Origin: Gemmatimonadales bacterium
GTDB taxonomy: Bacteria > Gemmatimonadota > Gemmatimonadetes > Gemmatimonadales > GWC2-71-9
Assembly (NCBI GenBank): GCA_036500345.1
Contig: DASYCE010000032.1
Coordinates: 62,001-126,000 of the forward strand
Direction of reading: 5' to 3'
Length of the DNA: 64,000 nt
In this document: positions 8,988 to 16,014 of the stretch, in pieces
Numbering within the stretch: position 1 is the first letter of the stretch
How the letters are laid out: the number at the start of each line of letters is the position of its first letter
The notes under the pieces: model-generated
Databases searched by the model: none
What the model saw: only the letters and a program-made list of their open reading frames with translations
Told to the model about the DNA's origin: nothing
Position numbers and translations under genes: made by a program

Positions 8988-10024
8988 GGGGATACCTCAA
9001 GGACGAGTTTGCCGAATTGCTCACCGTGGGCCATGCGACGATAGGCCGCGGCGGCGGAAGTGATCGGGACAACCTGATCGATTTGCGGTCGAAACGATCC
9101 TGCATCGCCGAGGGCGGCAATTTCGGCGAATTCGCGCGAGGTTCCCATCGTCGACCCGAGGAGAGACCACTGGAACCAGAAGAGGCGACGAAGGTCGAGG
9201 TCGACAATCGGTCCGCCGGTGGCGCCGCACGTCACCAGCCTTCCGCCGGGACGAAGTGCCCGGAGCGATCGACTCCACGTCGGCGCGCCGACACTGTCGA
9301 CCACGACATCGACACCGCGACCGAAATGCTGCTTGACCGCGCGTGGGACGTCGTCCTCCGCAGCGTGATTGACTCCCAATTCGGCGCCGAGCTGTCGGGC
9401 ACGCTGCAGCTTTGCCGGTGAAGACGACGTCACGGCGACCCGGGCACCCAGGGACCGCGCGATCTGAAGTGCGGCAATCGCCACGCCGCCCCCGATCCCC
9501 CAGATCAGCGCCAATTCGTCGCGGCGCAGTTGTGCGCGGGTGGTCAGCATCCGCCACGCTGTGAGCGTCGAAAGTGTGAAAGCCGCGGCCTCGGGCCAGG
9601 TCCACGCGTTCCGGATCGGGATCACGTTTCGGCCGGGGACAACCACCTCTTCGGCCGCCAACCCGGGACGGTGCTCGCCAAGAATACCGAAGGAACGGCA
9701 ATGGACGTCCTCGCCGGCCCGGCAGCTGTCGCATTCGCCGCAGGAGACTCCCGGATTGATCAGCACCCGGTCGCCGGGAACGACATGGGTCACATCGCTG
9801 CCGGTTTCGAGGATGACACCGGCGCCGTCGGTCCCCACGATGTGCGGCAGCGACGGCGGCGAGACACCCGGCGCCCCATCGGCGAGCCAGAGATCGAGGT
9901 GATTCAGTGCCGCGGCCCGGATGCCGATCCTCACATCTCCGGGGCGTTGCAGCGCCGGAGGCGGGAGATCCAGCACGGCAAGAGCGTCGGGTCCGCCGAC
10001 GGCGGTGAGGCAGAGCGCGCGCAT
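8984..10024 (-). CDS. Zinc-binding MDR-family alcohol dehydrogenase / quinone reductase
   Basis: 346 residues from the ATG at 10022-10024. The GroES-like N-terminal domain carries the structural-zinc loop CGECDSCRAGEDVHC with all four cysteines. The Rossmann part has a glycine-rich turn at WGIGGGVAIAALQIARSLGA and a later VVDSVGAPTWSRSL. The usual catalytic-zinc ligands are altered: the region that is CHTD or CGSD in alcohol dehydrogenases reads LNHLDLW, and GHE reads GTD. This places it with medium-chain reductases that keep structural zinc but lack a standard catalytic zinc. It is the first gene of a two-gene unit with the MscS-like gene. Confidence 0.88.
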   Translation of the reverse strand: MRALCLTAVGGPDALAVLDLPPPALQRPGDVRIGIRAAALNHLDLWLADGAPGVSPPSLPHIVGTDGAGVILETGSDVTHVVPGDRVLINPGVSCGECDSCRAGEDVHCRSFGILGEHRPGLAAEEVVVPGRNVIPIRNAWTWPEAAAFTLSTLTAWRMLTTRAQLRRDELALIWGIGGGVAIAALQIARSLGARVAVTSSSPAKLQRARQLGAELGVNHAAEDDVPRAVKQHFGRGVDVVVDSVGAPTWSRSLRALRPGGRLVTCGATGGPIVDLDLRRLFWFQWSLLGSTMGTSREFAEIAALGDAGSFRPQIDQVVPITSAAAAYRRMAHGEQFGKLVLEVSP

Positions 10025-10067
10025 TCGACCGGGCGACACCTTGCAGAAGCGAGAGAGTGACGCGACA

Positions 10068-10073
10068 TATAAT
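10068..10073 (+). promoter_or_regulatory. Candidate -10 box (TATAAT) for the histone-like gene
   Basis: A perfect TATAAT stands in otherwise GC-rich DNA, 82 bases before the histone-like start codon. The best -35 candidate is TTGCAG at 10041-10046 with a long 21-base spacer, so the promoter is plausible but not ideal. Confidence 0.4.
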
Positions 10074-10154
10074 AGCGATTCGCACCGCTCGACACGGTGC
10101 CGTCCCGCAGGCCACCCACAACCCTACTGACTGCTGCACAGCAGGAGAGCACCG

Positions 10155-10571
10155 ATGGTGATGAGCGAAGGATCGTTCGACTTCCAGTACGGGTCGCTCG
10201 AAGGAGCGGCCGCCATGCCGGCGCCGTCGCCCCGGTTCGACATCCCCGAGCCCGCACCGGGGAAGGTCGTGTCCAAGCCCCGCAAGAAGGCGGCAAAGCC
10301 CGTTGCAAAGTCCGCTGCGAAGCCGGTGGCGGCGAAGCCCGCGGCGAAAGCGGCGGCCGCGCCCAAGCGAACCGCGCCGAAGAAGGCCGCCAGCAAGCGC
10401 GCCAAGAAGACGGCGAAGAAGGCCGCCAGCAAGCGCGCCGCGAAGAGCGCCAGGAAGAGCGCTCGCAAGCCCGCCAAGAAGCCCGCCAAGAAGGCCGCCA
10501 AGAAGAGCGTGAAAAAGTCGGCGAAGGGTGCGGCGAAGCGCGGCGCCAAGAAGGCGAAGAAGCGTCGGTGA
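10155..10571 (+). CDS. Lysine/alanine-rich histone H1-like DNA-binding protein
   Basis: 138 residues, start supported by GGAG at 10143-10146. Residues 1-35 are ordinary and partly acidic (GSFDFQYGSLEG). From about residue 40 to the end the chain is made only of Lys, Ala, Arg, Pro, Ser and few others, in repeats such as KKAAKPVAK, KKAASKRAKK and KPAKKPAKK. This composition matches bacterial histone H1-like proteins (Chlamydia Hc1/Hc2, AlgP tail), which bind DNA non-specifically and compact the nucleoid. The next gene starts inside its stop codon (GTGA), linking it to an amidohydrolase lipoprotein. No folded DNA-binding domain is visible, so binding specificity is unlikely. Confidence 0.8.
   Translation: MVMSEGSFDFQYGSLEGAAAMPAPSPRFDIPEPAPGKVVSKPRKKAAKPVAKSAAKPVAAKPAAKAAAAPKRTAPKKAASKRAKKTAKKAASKRAAKSARKSARKPAKKPAKKAAKKSVKKSAKGAAKRGAKKAKKRR
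10276..10568 (+). repeat. Degenerate AAG/GCC-rich tandem repeats coding for KKAA/KPAKK motifs
   Basis: The 3' two-thirds of the histone-like gene is built from short imperfect direct repeats of AAGAAGGCC and GCCGCCAGCAAGCGCGCC; the latter 18-mer occurs twice around 10385-10440. Repeats of this kind are prone to slippage and copy-number change. Confidence 0.7.
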
Positions 10572-11947
10572 AGCTGCGGGCTCCCGGTTCCACACTGCGC
10601 TCCGGTTGCTCCGGGGCGCGATGTGTTTTGGGCCTCGCGGTGCTCCTCGCCGCGTGTTCCCAGCCGCCCGGGGCGGGGATGGAAGCGCTGGTCGGCGCGA
10701 CGGTGATCGACGTCGTCACCGGCCGCTCCCTCCCCGATGCGGTGGTGCTGGTGCGCGACGGGCATATCGTCGCGGTCGGCGACAGCGGCGCGGTGTTGGT
10801 TCCCCTCGGCGCGCAGGTCACCAATCTCGCCGGGCGTTGGATCATCCCCGGGTTGATCGACGCGCACATCCATCTGCAGCCCTGGGCGATCCCGCTGGTA
10901 TTGCACTACGGCGTGACCACGGTGCGCGATCTACACGACGGCGAGCCGCTGGCGGACTCTTTGCGCGCCATCGCCGCGCGAGCGCCTGCGCCGCGCCTCT
11001 TCATGGCGGTGGCGATGCTGGATGTACCGCCCACGACCTATCCCGACGCGATTCCGGTGGCATCTCCCGATTCGGCCGCCGCTGCGGTGGCACGGGTGCA
11101 GCGGCTCGGCGCCACGTGGGTCAAGGTGTACACCCATGCGACGCCGGCGATTCTCGACGCGATCGTCAGTGCGGCACGCGCGGCGCACCTCCCGGTCGCC
11201 GTGCATCTCGGCCTGACCGATGCCGTGACCGCCGCGACCCTCGGCGTCACCTCGATCGAACATCTGAGCGGCATTCCCGAAGCGGCCGGCGATTCGGTCG
11301 CGCTCGACTCGGCGCACACCCAGAAATTCTTTCACGGTTGGACGGCGTTCGAACACAGCTGGGCCGGTCTCGACACCGTCGCACTCGGGCGCGTCCTCGA
11401 AGAGCTCGCGGCGCGCCGCGTCTATCTGGTGCCGACGCTCATCCTGCATGAGACCTTCGCGCATCTCGACGATTCCGCGACCTACCATCCGCCGGGGATC
11501 GAACTCGTTCCCGATTCTGCACGCCGCAACTGGAATGTTCCCGGGATGATTCAACGGGCGGGATGGACCGCCGATGATTATCCGGCGTTTCGCGCCGCGC
11601 GACCGGTTCAGGATCAGGCGGTGCGCGCCTTCGTTGCCGATGGCGGACGGATTGCGGCCGGGACCGATGCGTCCAATCAACTGCTCGTCCCCGGCAGCGC
11701 GCTCCACAGTGAACTGGCCCTCCTGGTCCGCGCCGGACTGCCGCCGCTCGATGCATTGCGGGCGGCGACGTCGTGGGCCGCCGATCTCCTCGGTGCCGAT
11801 TCGCTCGGCCGCATTCGCGCCGGCGCAGTCGCCGACCTCGTCGTGCTGCGAGCCGATCCGCTCGCCGATATCACCAACACCCGATCGGTCGATCGCGTGA
11901 TGCTGGGTGGCGTGTGGGTTGCACCGCCGATCGCGGCGAATCACTGA
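10568..11947 (+). CDS. Secreted amidohydrolase-family lipoprotein
   Basis: 459 residues. Start taken as the GTG at 10568, which overlaps the stop of the histone-like gene and gives a proper lipoprotein signal (LAVLLAACS). The mature part is an amidohydrolase of the imidazolonepropionase-like branch. It has an N-terminal beta-sandwich strand GATVIDVVTGRSLPDAVVLVRDGHIVAVGD and metal ligands in GLIDAHIHL. A Lys in WVKVYTH may be the bridging residue, with histidines in VAVHLG and SIEHLSG, an Asp in IAAGTDASN, and the C-terminal ADLVVLRADPL signature. It probably hydrolyses a cyclic amide or dipeptide outside the inner membrane. The substrate cannot be read. Confidence 0.88.
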   Translation: MKLRAPGSTLRSGCSGARCVLGLAVLLAACSQPPGAGMEALVGATVIDVVTGRSLPDAVVLVRDGHIVAVGDSGAVLVPLGAQVTNLAGRWIIPGLIDAHIHLQPWAIPLVLHYGVTTVRDLHDGEPLADSLRAIAARAPAPRLFMAVAMLDVPPTTYPDAIPVASPDSAAAAVARVQRLGATWVKVYTHATPAILDAIVSAARAAHLPVAVHLGLTDAVTAATLGVTSIEHLSGIPEAAGDSVALDSAHTQKFFHGWTAFEHSWAGLDTVALGRVLEELAARRVYLVPTLILHETFAHLDDSATYHPPGIELVPDSARRNWNVPGMIQRAGWTADDYPAFRAARPVQDQAVRAFVADGGRIAAGTDASNQLLVPGSALHSELALLVRAGLPPLDALRAATSWAADLLGADSLGRIRAGAVADLVVLRADPLADITNTRSVDRVMLGGVWVAPPIAANH

Positions 11948-11966
11948 GGCGCACTACTTTCCTGTC

Positions 11967-12194
11967 ATGGGGACTTTTCGCTGGACGCCGGAACGGATGG
12001 AACAACTGGAGCATGCCGTGCAGCATCACAAGCGCGTGACGCTCCGCCGTCGCGGCAACGAATACGTCGTCGTGGCATCGGCGATCACGCAATCACGAGG
12101 ACGCGACGCCCTCGCGGGCGAGCTCGCCATGACCGGTGACGAATTGATCTTCGTGCTGGACGAACTGGACCACTTTCAGGTGATCGACACCTGA
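11967..12194 (+). CDS. Small conserved-looking protein, unknown function
   Basis: 75 residues from the ATG at 11967. The sequence begins MGTFRWTPERMEQLEHAV, continues with a basic strand VTLRRRGNEYVVVASAI, and ends in an acidic helix-strand ELIFVLDELDHFQVIDT. It has no signal peptide or membrane segment. Its charge layout resembles small regulatory or nucleic-acid-associated proteins, but I recognise no family. It lies 19 bases after the amidohydrolase gene and 23 bases before the RNase HI-like gene. Confidence 0.6.
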   Translation: MGTFRWTPERMEQLEHAVQHHKRVTLRRRGNEYVVVASAITQSRGRDALAGELAMTGDELIFVLDELDHFQVIDT

Positions 12195-12217
12195 CGCGGG
12201 CCGGCGCACAGATCGCC

Positions 12218-12823
12218 GTGGTGCATCTCGACGAGAGCTGCCTCGGCAACGGCAAGCCCGGCGACAATCGCGGCGGGGCGGGCGGCCTGATCGAAATCCG
12301 CGTCCGCGGCGCGATCGAACGGCGCGACGTCTACCTGCACTCTCCGGCGACGACCAACAACCGGATGGCACTGAGCGGTGCGATTGCCGCGCTGCAGTTG
12401 CTGGGCCAGAAGGGAAACCGGCTTCGCGTCTTGATCGTCTCCGATTCGGAATACCTCGTGAAGGGGATCCGCGAATGGGCACCCGCGTGGCAGGCGCGCA
12501 ACTGGACCCGGAAGAGTGGCCCGATCGAGAATCTCCAGTTGTGGCAGACGTTGTGGTCGTCCGTGGAGAAGCACGAAACGCAGTTCACCTGGGTCCGGGG
12601 ACATGCCGGGCATCCGAAGAATGAATACGCCAACGATCTCGCCGTGCGAGCGGCGACAGATCAGACGACATCCGCCGGAATCGTGACGTCCGGATTTCCC
12701 GAATGGCTGGCAACTCGCCAAGCTCGCGGAACCTTCCCGGGGTACGATCCCGACGAGGCGTTCGGCGCGCTCGAGCAGCGAATTGCGTCGGAGAAGCCGA
12801 TCGGTCTCGCGGAGGACACATGA
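12218..12823 (+). CDS. RNase HI-like protein with substituted active-site glutamate
   Basis: 201 residues from GTG at 12218. Residues 1-150 align by eye with E. coli RNase HI. HLDESCLGN corresponds to TDGSCLGN (Asp5 = D10), SPATTNNRM to RTTNNRM, VSDSEYLVKGI to STDSQYVRQGI (Asp76 = D70), and WVRGHAGHPKNEYAND to WVKGHAGHPENERADE (His129 = H124, Asp140 = D134). The fourth carboxylate, Glu48 of E. coli, is Ala51 here (codon GCA in NNRMAL instead of NNRMEL). A C-terminal extension of about 55 residues is unassigned. The first beta strand is short, so the start may be slightly upstream. It either has weakened cleavage or acts as a binding protein. Confidence 0.85.
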   Translation: MVHLDESCLGNGKPGDNRGGAGGLIEIRVRGAIERRDVYLHSPATTNNRMALSGAIAALQLLGQKGNRLRVLIVSDSEYLVKGIREWAPAWQARNWTRKSGPIENLQLWQTLWSSVEKHETQFTWVRGHAGHPKNEYANDLAVRAATDQTTSAGIVTSGFPEWLATRQARGTFPGYDPDEAFGALEQRIASEKPIGLAEDT

Positions 12824-13500
12824 CCGAATTGCAGCGTTTCACGGCCGCTGTCCTGGCTCAATGGCATGCGCGCGGAGGCAGTGGCGGCGGACCGATTGCC
12901 GTGGCTGATCTCCTGGAGCGGGTCCTTCCCTATCGCGTGGCCCGGCGCGAACTCGGGATAGATGTCAGCGAGGACTACGAAGCCATCATGCTTCGTCTCA
13001 TCGCCGAAGAAGACCAGCTGGTTCGCACCGACCCGGTCGACGCCGCCGACATGGCGAAGGCGACGATCAATTCAAAGCTCCCTGACCTCGACGTTCTTCA
13101 GCTTCTTCGGGCCGCGACGATCACCGTGACGCCGCGAACGCTGGCGATCATCGCCGGCGAGGAGTCGCTCGAATCCGCCAGCGCAGTTGCCGTCGAGGAG
13201 ACCGCTCCGGTCCAGCTTCCCGTGGTGGTTGATGCGGATCCCGAATCAACGTGGGCGCCGCCGCGTCCGCTTCCCTCAGCCGATCATGAGGAGCCGACTC
13301 CAGTGACGACGACGCCAGGTGCCGCGGACGAAAGCTGCTGGAGTTGCCACGAAGCGCTGCCGCCGTCGCGGAATGCCAAGTATTGCCCGCAATGTGGTGC
13401 CGATCAACGGGAGCCGAACTGCGCCGCGTGCGGTGGCGCGGTGGAGCGGCGATGGAAGCACTGTCCTGATTGCGGAGCAAAGCTCTGGGCCCAATCCTGA
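12820..13500 (+). CDS. Double zinc-ribbon protein, unknown function
   Basis: 226 residues; ATG overlaps the stop of the RNase HI-like gene (ATGA). Residues 1-100 form a helical domain (LQRFTAAVLAQWHARGG, LLERVLPYRVARRELGIDVSEDYE), then an acidic, Pro/Thr-rich linker. The C-terminal 50 residues contain two CxxC pairs repeated: CWSCHEALPP...YCPQCGAD and CAACGGAVERRWKHCPDCGAKLW, which is a double zinc ribbon (DZR type). Coupling to an RNase H-like gene suggests a nucleic-acid-related partner, but this is inference. Confidence 0.8.
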   Translation: MTELQRFTAAVLAQWHARGGSGGGPIAVADLLERVLPYRVARRELGIDVSEDYEAIMLRLIAEEDQLVRTDPVDAADMAKATINSKLPDLDVLQLLRAATITVTPRTLAIIAGEESLESASAVAVEETAPVQLPVVVDADPESTWAPPRPLPSADHEEPTPVTTTPGAADESCWSCHEALPPSRNAKYCPQCGADQREPNCAACGGAVERRWKHCPDCGAKLWAQS

Positions 13501-13552
13501 GCCGGGCCCGCGAATCGTCGCAACGGCTCCCCAGCGGCGCCATATTACCCGA

Positions 13553-14410
13553 ATGGAACCGAACGTCCCCGTTCGCATCGACCGCGAGGCCTTCGACCGC
13601 ATCCTGCAGCGAGCGGCGGAACTGCAGGGTGCGTCGCGAGACATCGGTGACGGGCTGACCGACGAGGAACTCCTCACGCTCGGCACCGAGGTCGGCATCC
13701 CGGTGCAACACCTCCGGCAGGCACTCCTTGAAGAACGCACGCGGATCACGGTGGCGAACCCCGATTCCACGCTCGACCGCTGGGTCGGCCCCGCCGATCT
13801 GGTGGCGCAGCGAGTGGTGCAGGGAACTCCCGAGACGATTTCGGCGGCGCTGACACGCTGGATGGAACGACAGGAACACTTCATCGTGCAGCGCGTCACC
13901 AGCGAACGACTCACCTTCGAGCCGATGGATCCCTTCGCCGGCGCCATGCGACGCGTGGCGCGAATGTTTGACGCGAAGCGGGGACGTCCGTATCTCGACA
14001 AGGCCGAGCTCGTCACCGCAGCGATCATGACACTCGAGCCGGGATTCTGCCATGTGACGCTCGCAGCATCGCTGCGTCGAGCCCGGGCAAGCCTCGTGGC
14101 AGGGGGTCTCGGCCTGTCGTTCACCGGACTCGCCACCGGCGGCGCGATCGCGGTGCTCGGCGCACCGATCTGGTTCGCTGCCCTGCCGTTCGTGCCACTC
14201 GCAGCGGTCGGGTGGGGAGTGGCACGAACCTTCCGCGGCCGTTCATCGCGCGCGCAACTCGGACTCGAGCGGGCGCTCGACGAACTCCAGCGACGGCCAG
14301 CGCTCCCGGGCCCGGGGCCGCAGCCGCCGATCACCGGCGGTCTCGCCCGGGGCGTGGGACAGGTGGTTCGCGAGGTTGCACAGGAAGTTCGGAAGGCGCT
14401 CGACAAGTGA
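13553..14410 (+). CDS. Membrane-associated protein with N-terminal helical domain, unknown function
   Basis: 285 residues from the ATG at 13553. The N-terminal 60 residues (ELQGASRDIGDGLTDEELLTLGTEVGIPVQHLRQAL) look like a small helical sensory or adaptor domain. A soluble alpha/beta middle follows. A hydrophobic hairpin at about residues 182-222 (GLGLSFTGLATGGAIAVLG, FAALPFVPLAAVGWGVA) anchors it in the membrane. The C-terminus is basic and ends in an amphipathic helix. The next gene begins inside its stop (GTGA). No family recognised. Confidence 0.7.
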   Translation: MEPNVPVRIDREAFDRILQRAAELQGASRDIGDGLTDEELLTLGTEVGIPVQHLRQALLEERTRITVANPDSTLDRWVGPADLVAQRVVQGTPETISAALTRWMERQEHFIVQRVTSERLTFEPMDPFAGAMRRVARMFDAKRGRPYLDKAELVTAAIMTLEPGFCHVTLAASLRRARASLVAGGLGLSFTGLATGGAIAVLGAPIWFAALPFVPLAAVGWGVARTFRGRSSRAQLGLERALDELQRRPALPGPGPQPPITGGLARGVGQVVREVAQEVRKALDK

Positions 14411-15153
14411 CGATCTCGGTGCGCGGGATCGCCATCGTCGCCGTTGCCATCGCCGGCTGTTTTCCGACGACGACCCGTCCCGACCTGGTGCCGCTCGCCG
14501 GTGCGCCGGTGACAGAGGTCGAACTCCAGGTGCCGGAGGCGACGCAGGCGATTGCACTGCTGCTCGATCAGGACTCAATTCCGATTCGCCGCACTGTCAC
14601 CAAGGATGGATGGCTCGAATCGGAATGGCTCGACGCCAATACCTTGCGACCCACAGGCCAGCGACACCTCGGCCCCGATGTCGTCAAGGTACGGATCTGG
14701 GTCGATCCGTCGCGCCCGAATCATTCCAACGTCACGGCGGAGACGGTGTTCCTGCTGATGGTGAACCCGTCGCGCCCCGAACGGGAACTCGAGCGGGAGG
14801 CGCCCCCGGGCAACAAGGTCGCCGGGCGCGTGCTCTTTGCGGTGAGCACCCTGGCACGCCAGTACGGCGGCGTGGTGGATAGTGTCGTGCCGCCCACCGA
14901 TACCGTGGTACCGATTCCGCTCAAGGGGCTGCGTGATACCGGCGCCGTCCGGCACGACACCACAGCTGCGCGGCCAGACACCACGAAACCAGTGCAGCAG
15001 AAATCGCGCGATACCACGATGACCCGGCCCGATTCCACGACGCCGGTGCGGAAGAAATTCCGCGACACCACGACGACCCGCCCCGATTCTACCACGCCGG
15101 TGCAGAAGAAATCGCGCGATACCACCGGAGTGGTACCGTCGCGAACGCCGTGA
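14407..15153 (+). CDS. Lipoprotein with C-terminal 18-residue repeats, unknown function
   Basis: 248 residues from the GTG overlapping the previous stop. A lipoprotein signal (VAIVAVAIAGC) precedes a beta-rich domain (EVELQVPEATQAIALLLDQD, VKVRIWVDPSRPNHSNVTAETVF). From residue 182 the chain becomes low-complexity: repeats of RDTT-x-TRPDSTTPV-x-KK. The upstream gene supplies a membrane partner. The repeated tail is Thr/Asp/Lys-rich and may bind the cell wall or be a spacer. Function unknown. Confidence 0.7.
   Translation: MTISVRGIAIVAVAIAGCFPTTTRPDLVPLAGAPVTEVELQVPEATQAIALLLDQDSIPIRRTVTKDGWLESEWLDANTLRPTGQRHLGPDVVKVRIWVDPSRPNHSNVTAETVFLLMVNPSRPERELEREAPPGNKVAGRVLFAVSTLARQYGGVVDSVVPPTDTVVPIPLKGLRDTGAVRHDTTAARPDTTKPVQQKSRDTTMTRPDSTTPVRKKFRDTTTTRPDSTTPVQKKSRDTTGVVPSRTP
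14950..15135 (+). repeat. Three and a half copies of a 54-base in-frame tandem repeat
   Basis: Full units run 15007-15060 and 15061-15114, a diverged 57-base unit precedes them from 14950, and a partial unit starts at 15115. Each codes for RDTT-x-TRPDSTTPV-x-KK-x. They differ by scattered substitutions, so copy number is probably old rather than a fresh duplication. Confidence 0.85.
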
Positions 15154-15166
15154 ATGTCAGCCGAAA

Positions 15167-15961
15167 TCAGTTCACGAACGCCTGGAGATAGCGTTCGAGC
15201 GTGGCGAGATCGAGAACGGCGTCCTTGCATGGCCCGGCCGGGAGCGTCATGGTGAGGCCGAGGACGGGGACCTTCGCCGCGACGTCGTGCAATCCGCTCA
15301 CCATGTCGCGCTCACAGGCGACGGCAACGACGGCGCGCGGCCGCCGTTCCCGGATCACTCGCCGCGCCAGCTGCCCGCGCGTCGCGACGAAGACCGGCAC
15401 GCGATACTGGCCTGCGAGTCCCAGGACGGCGTCGAGGGTCGTGCGCGAGAGGCATCGGGGAATGAGCAGGAGCAATTCACCGGTGTTGACTCGCTGCGCC
15501 CGGCGAAGCGCCAGTGCGTTGTACACCTTCACCGCCGCGTTCTCGACGCGGTCGCGCTGGTTGAATCGCGCGGCGATCCGCGAGGTGAGGCGCATCAGCG
15601 GCAGCAGCGCACCGCTCTCGGCGAGTGTCCCCGGGAGGAGATTGACCGGCCCAGCGAAGGAGATGGCGAGGAGGAGCCACCATGCGACCGACCCGGCGGC
15701 GCCGGCCGCGATGACGATCCATCCGATCTGCGGCACGACCGGCGCGATCGAAGCCAGTCTGGGAGCGAGGAGGTATAGTATCGCCGCCGCGACGACGAAG
15801 GCGGTGGCCATCGCGGCGAGGGTCCAGGCGAGAAAGATCCACGCCGGTGCGTCGAAGTTCCCCTGGTTGGGAAGCGGCCGCCCGTCCCATTCGTCCCATT
15901 CATGTCCCAGGCGACGGTCGACGTCGATATGAATCAGTTCAGTCTTGGGCGCGGTGGTCAC
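15167..15961 (-). CDS. DUF116 domain-containing membrane protein
   Basis: 264 residues, GTG start. Two hydrophobic segments (AWIFLAWTLAAMATAFVVAAAILYLL and IVIAAGAAGSVAWWLLLAI) are followed by the DUF116 (PF01976) domain. It ends with VAVACERDMVSGLHDVAAKVPVLGL and LPAGPCKDAVLD, which match the family's conserved CxxD-SG-D-PV-GPC pattern. DUF116 proteins often occur near lipoate or corrinoid enzymes, but their function is not established. It is convergent with the repeat-containing lipoprotein (13-base gap) and divergent from the FAD oxidase. Confidence 0.85.
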   Translation of the reverse strand: MTTAPKTELIHIDVDRRLGHEWDEWDGRPLPNQGNFDAPAWIFLAWTLAAMATAFVVAAAILYLLAPRLASIAPVVPQIGWIVIAAGAAGSVAWWLLLAISFAGPVNLLPGTLAESGALLPLMRLTSRIAARFNQRDRVENAAVKVYNALALRRAQRVNTGELLLLIPRCLSRTTLDAVLGLAGQYRVPVFVATRGQLARRVIRERRPRAVVAVACERDMVSGLHDVAAKVPVLGLTMTLPAGPCKDAVLDLATLERYLQAFVN

Positions 15962-16014
15962 GAAAGGAATCTATCGACCCGGCGGTCCCCGGCTTCATAC
16001 CCCGGGGCGCCCCG

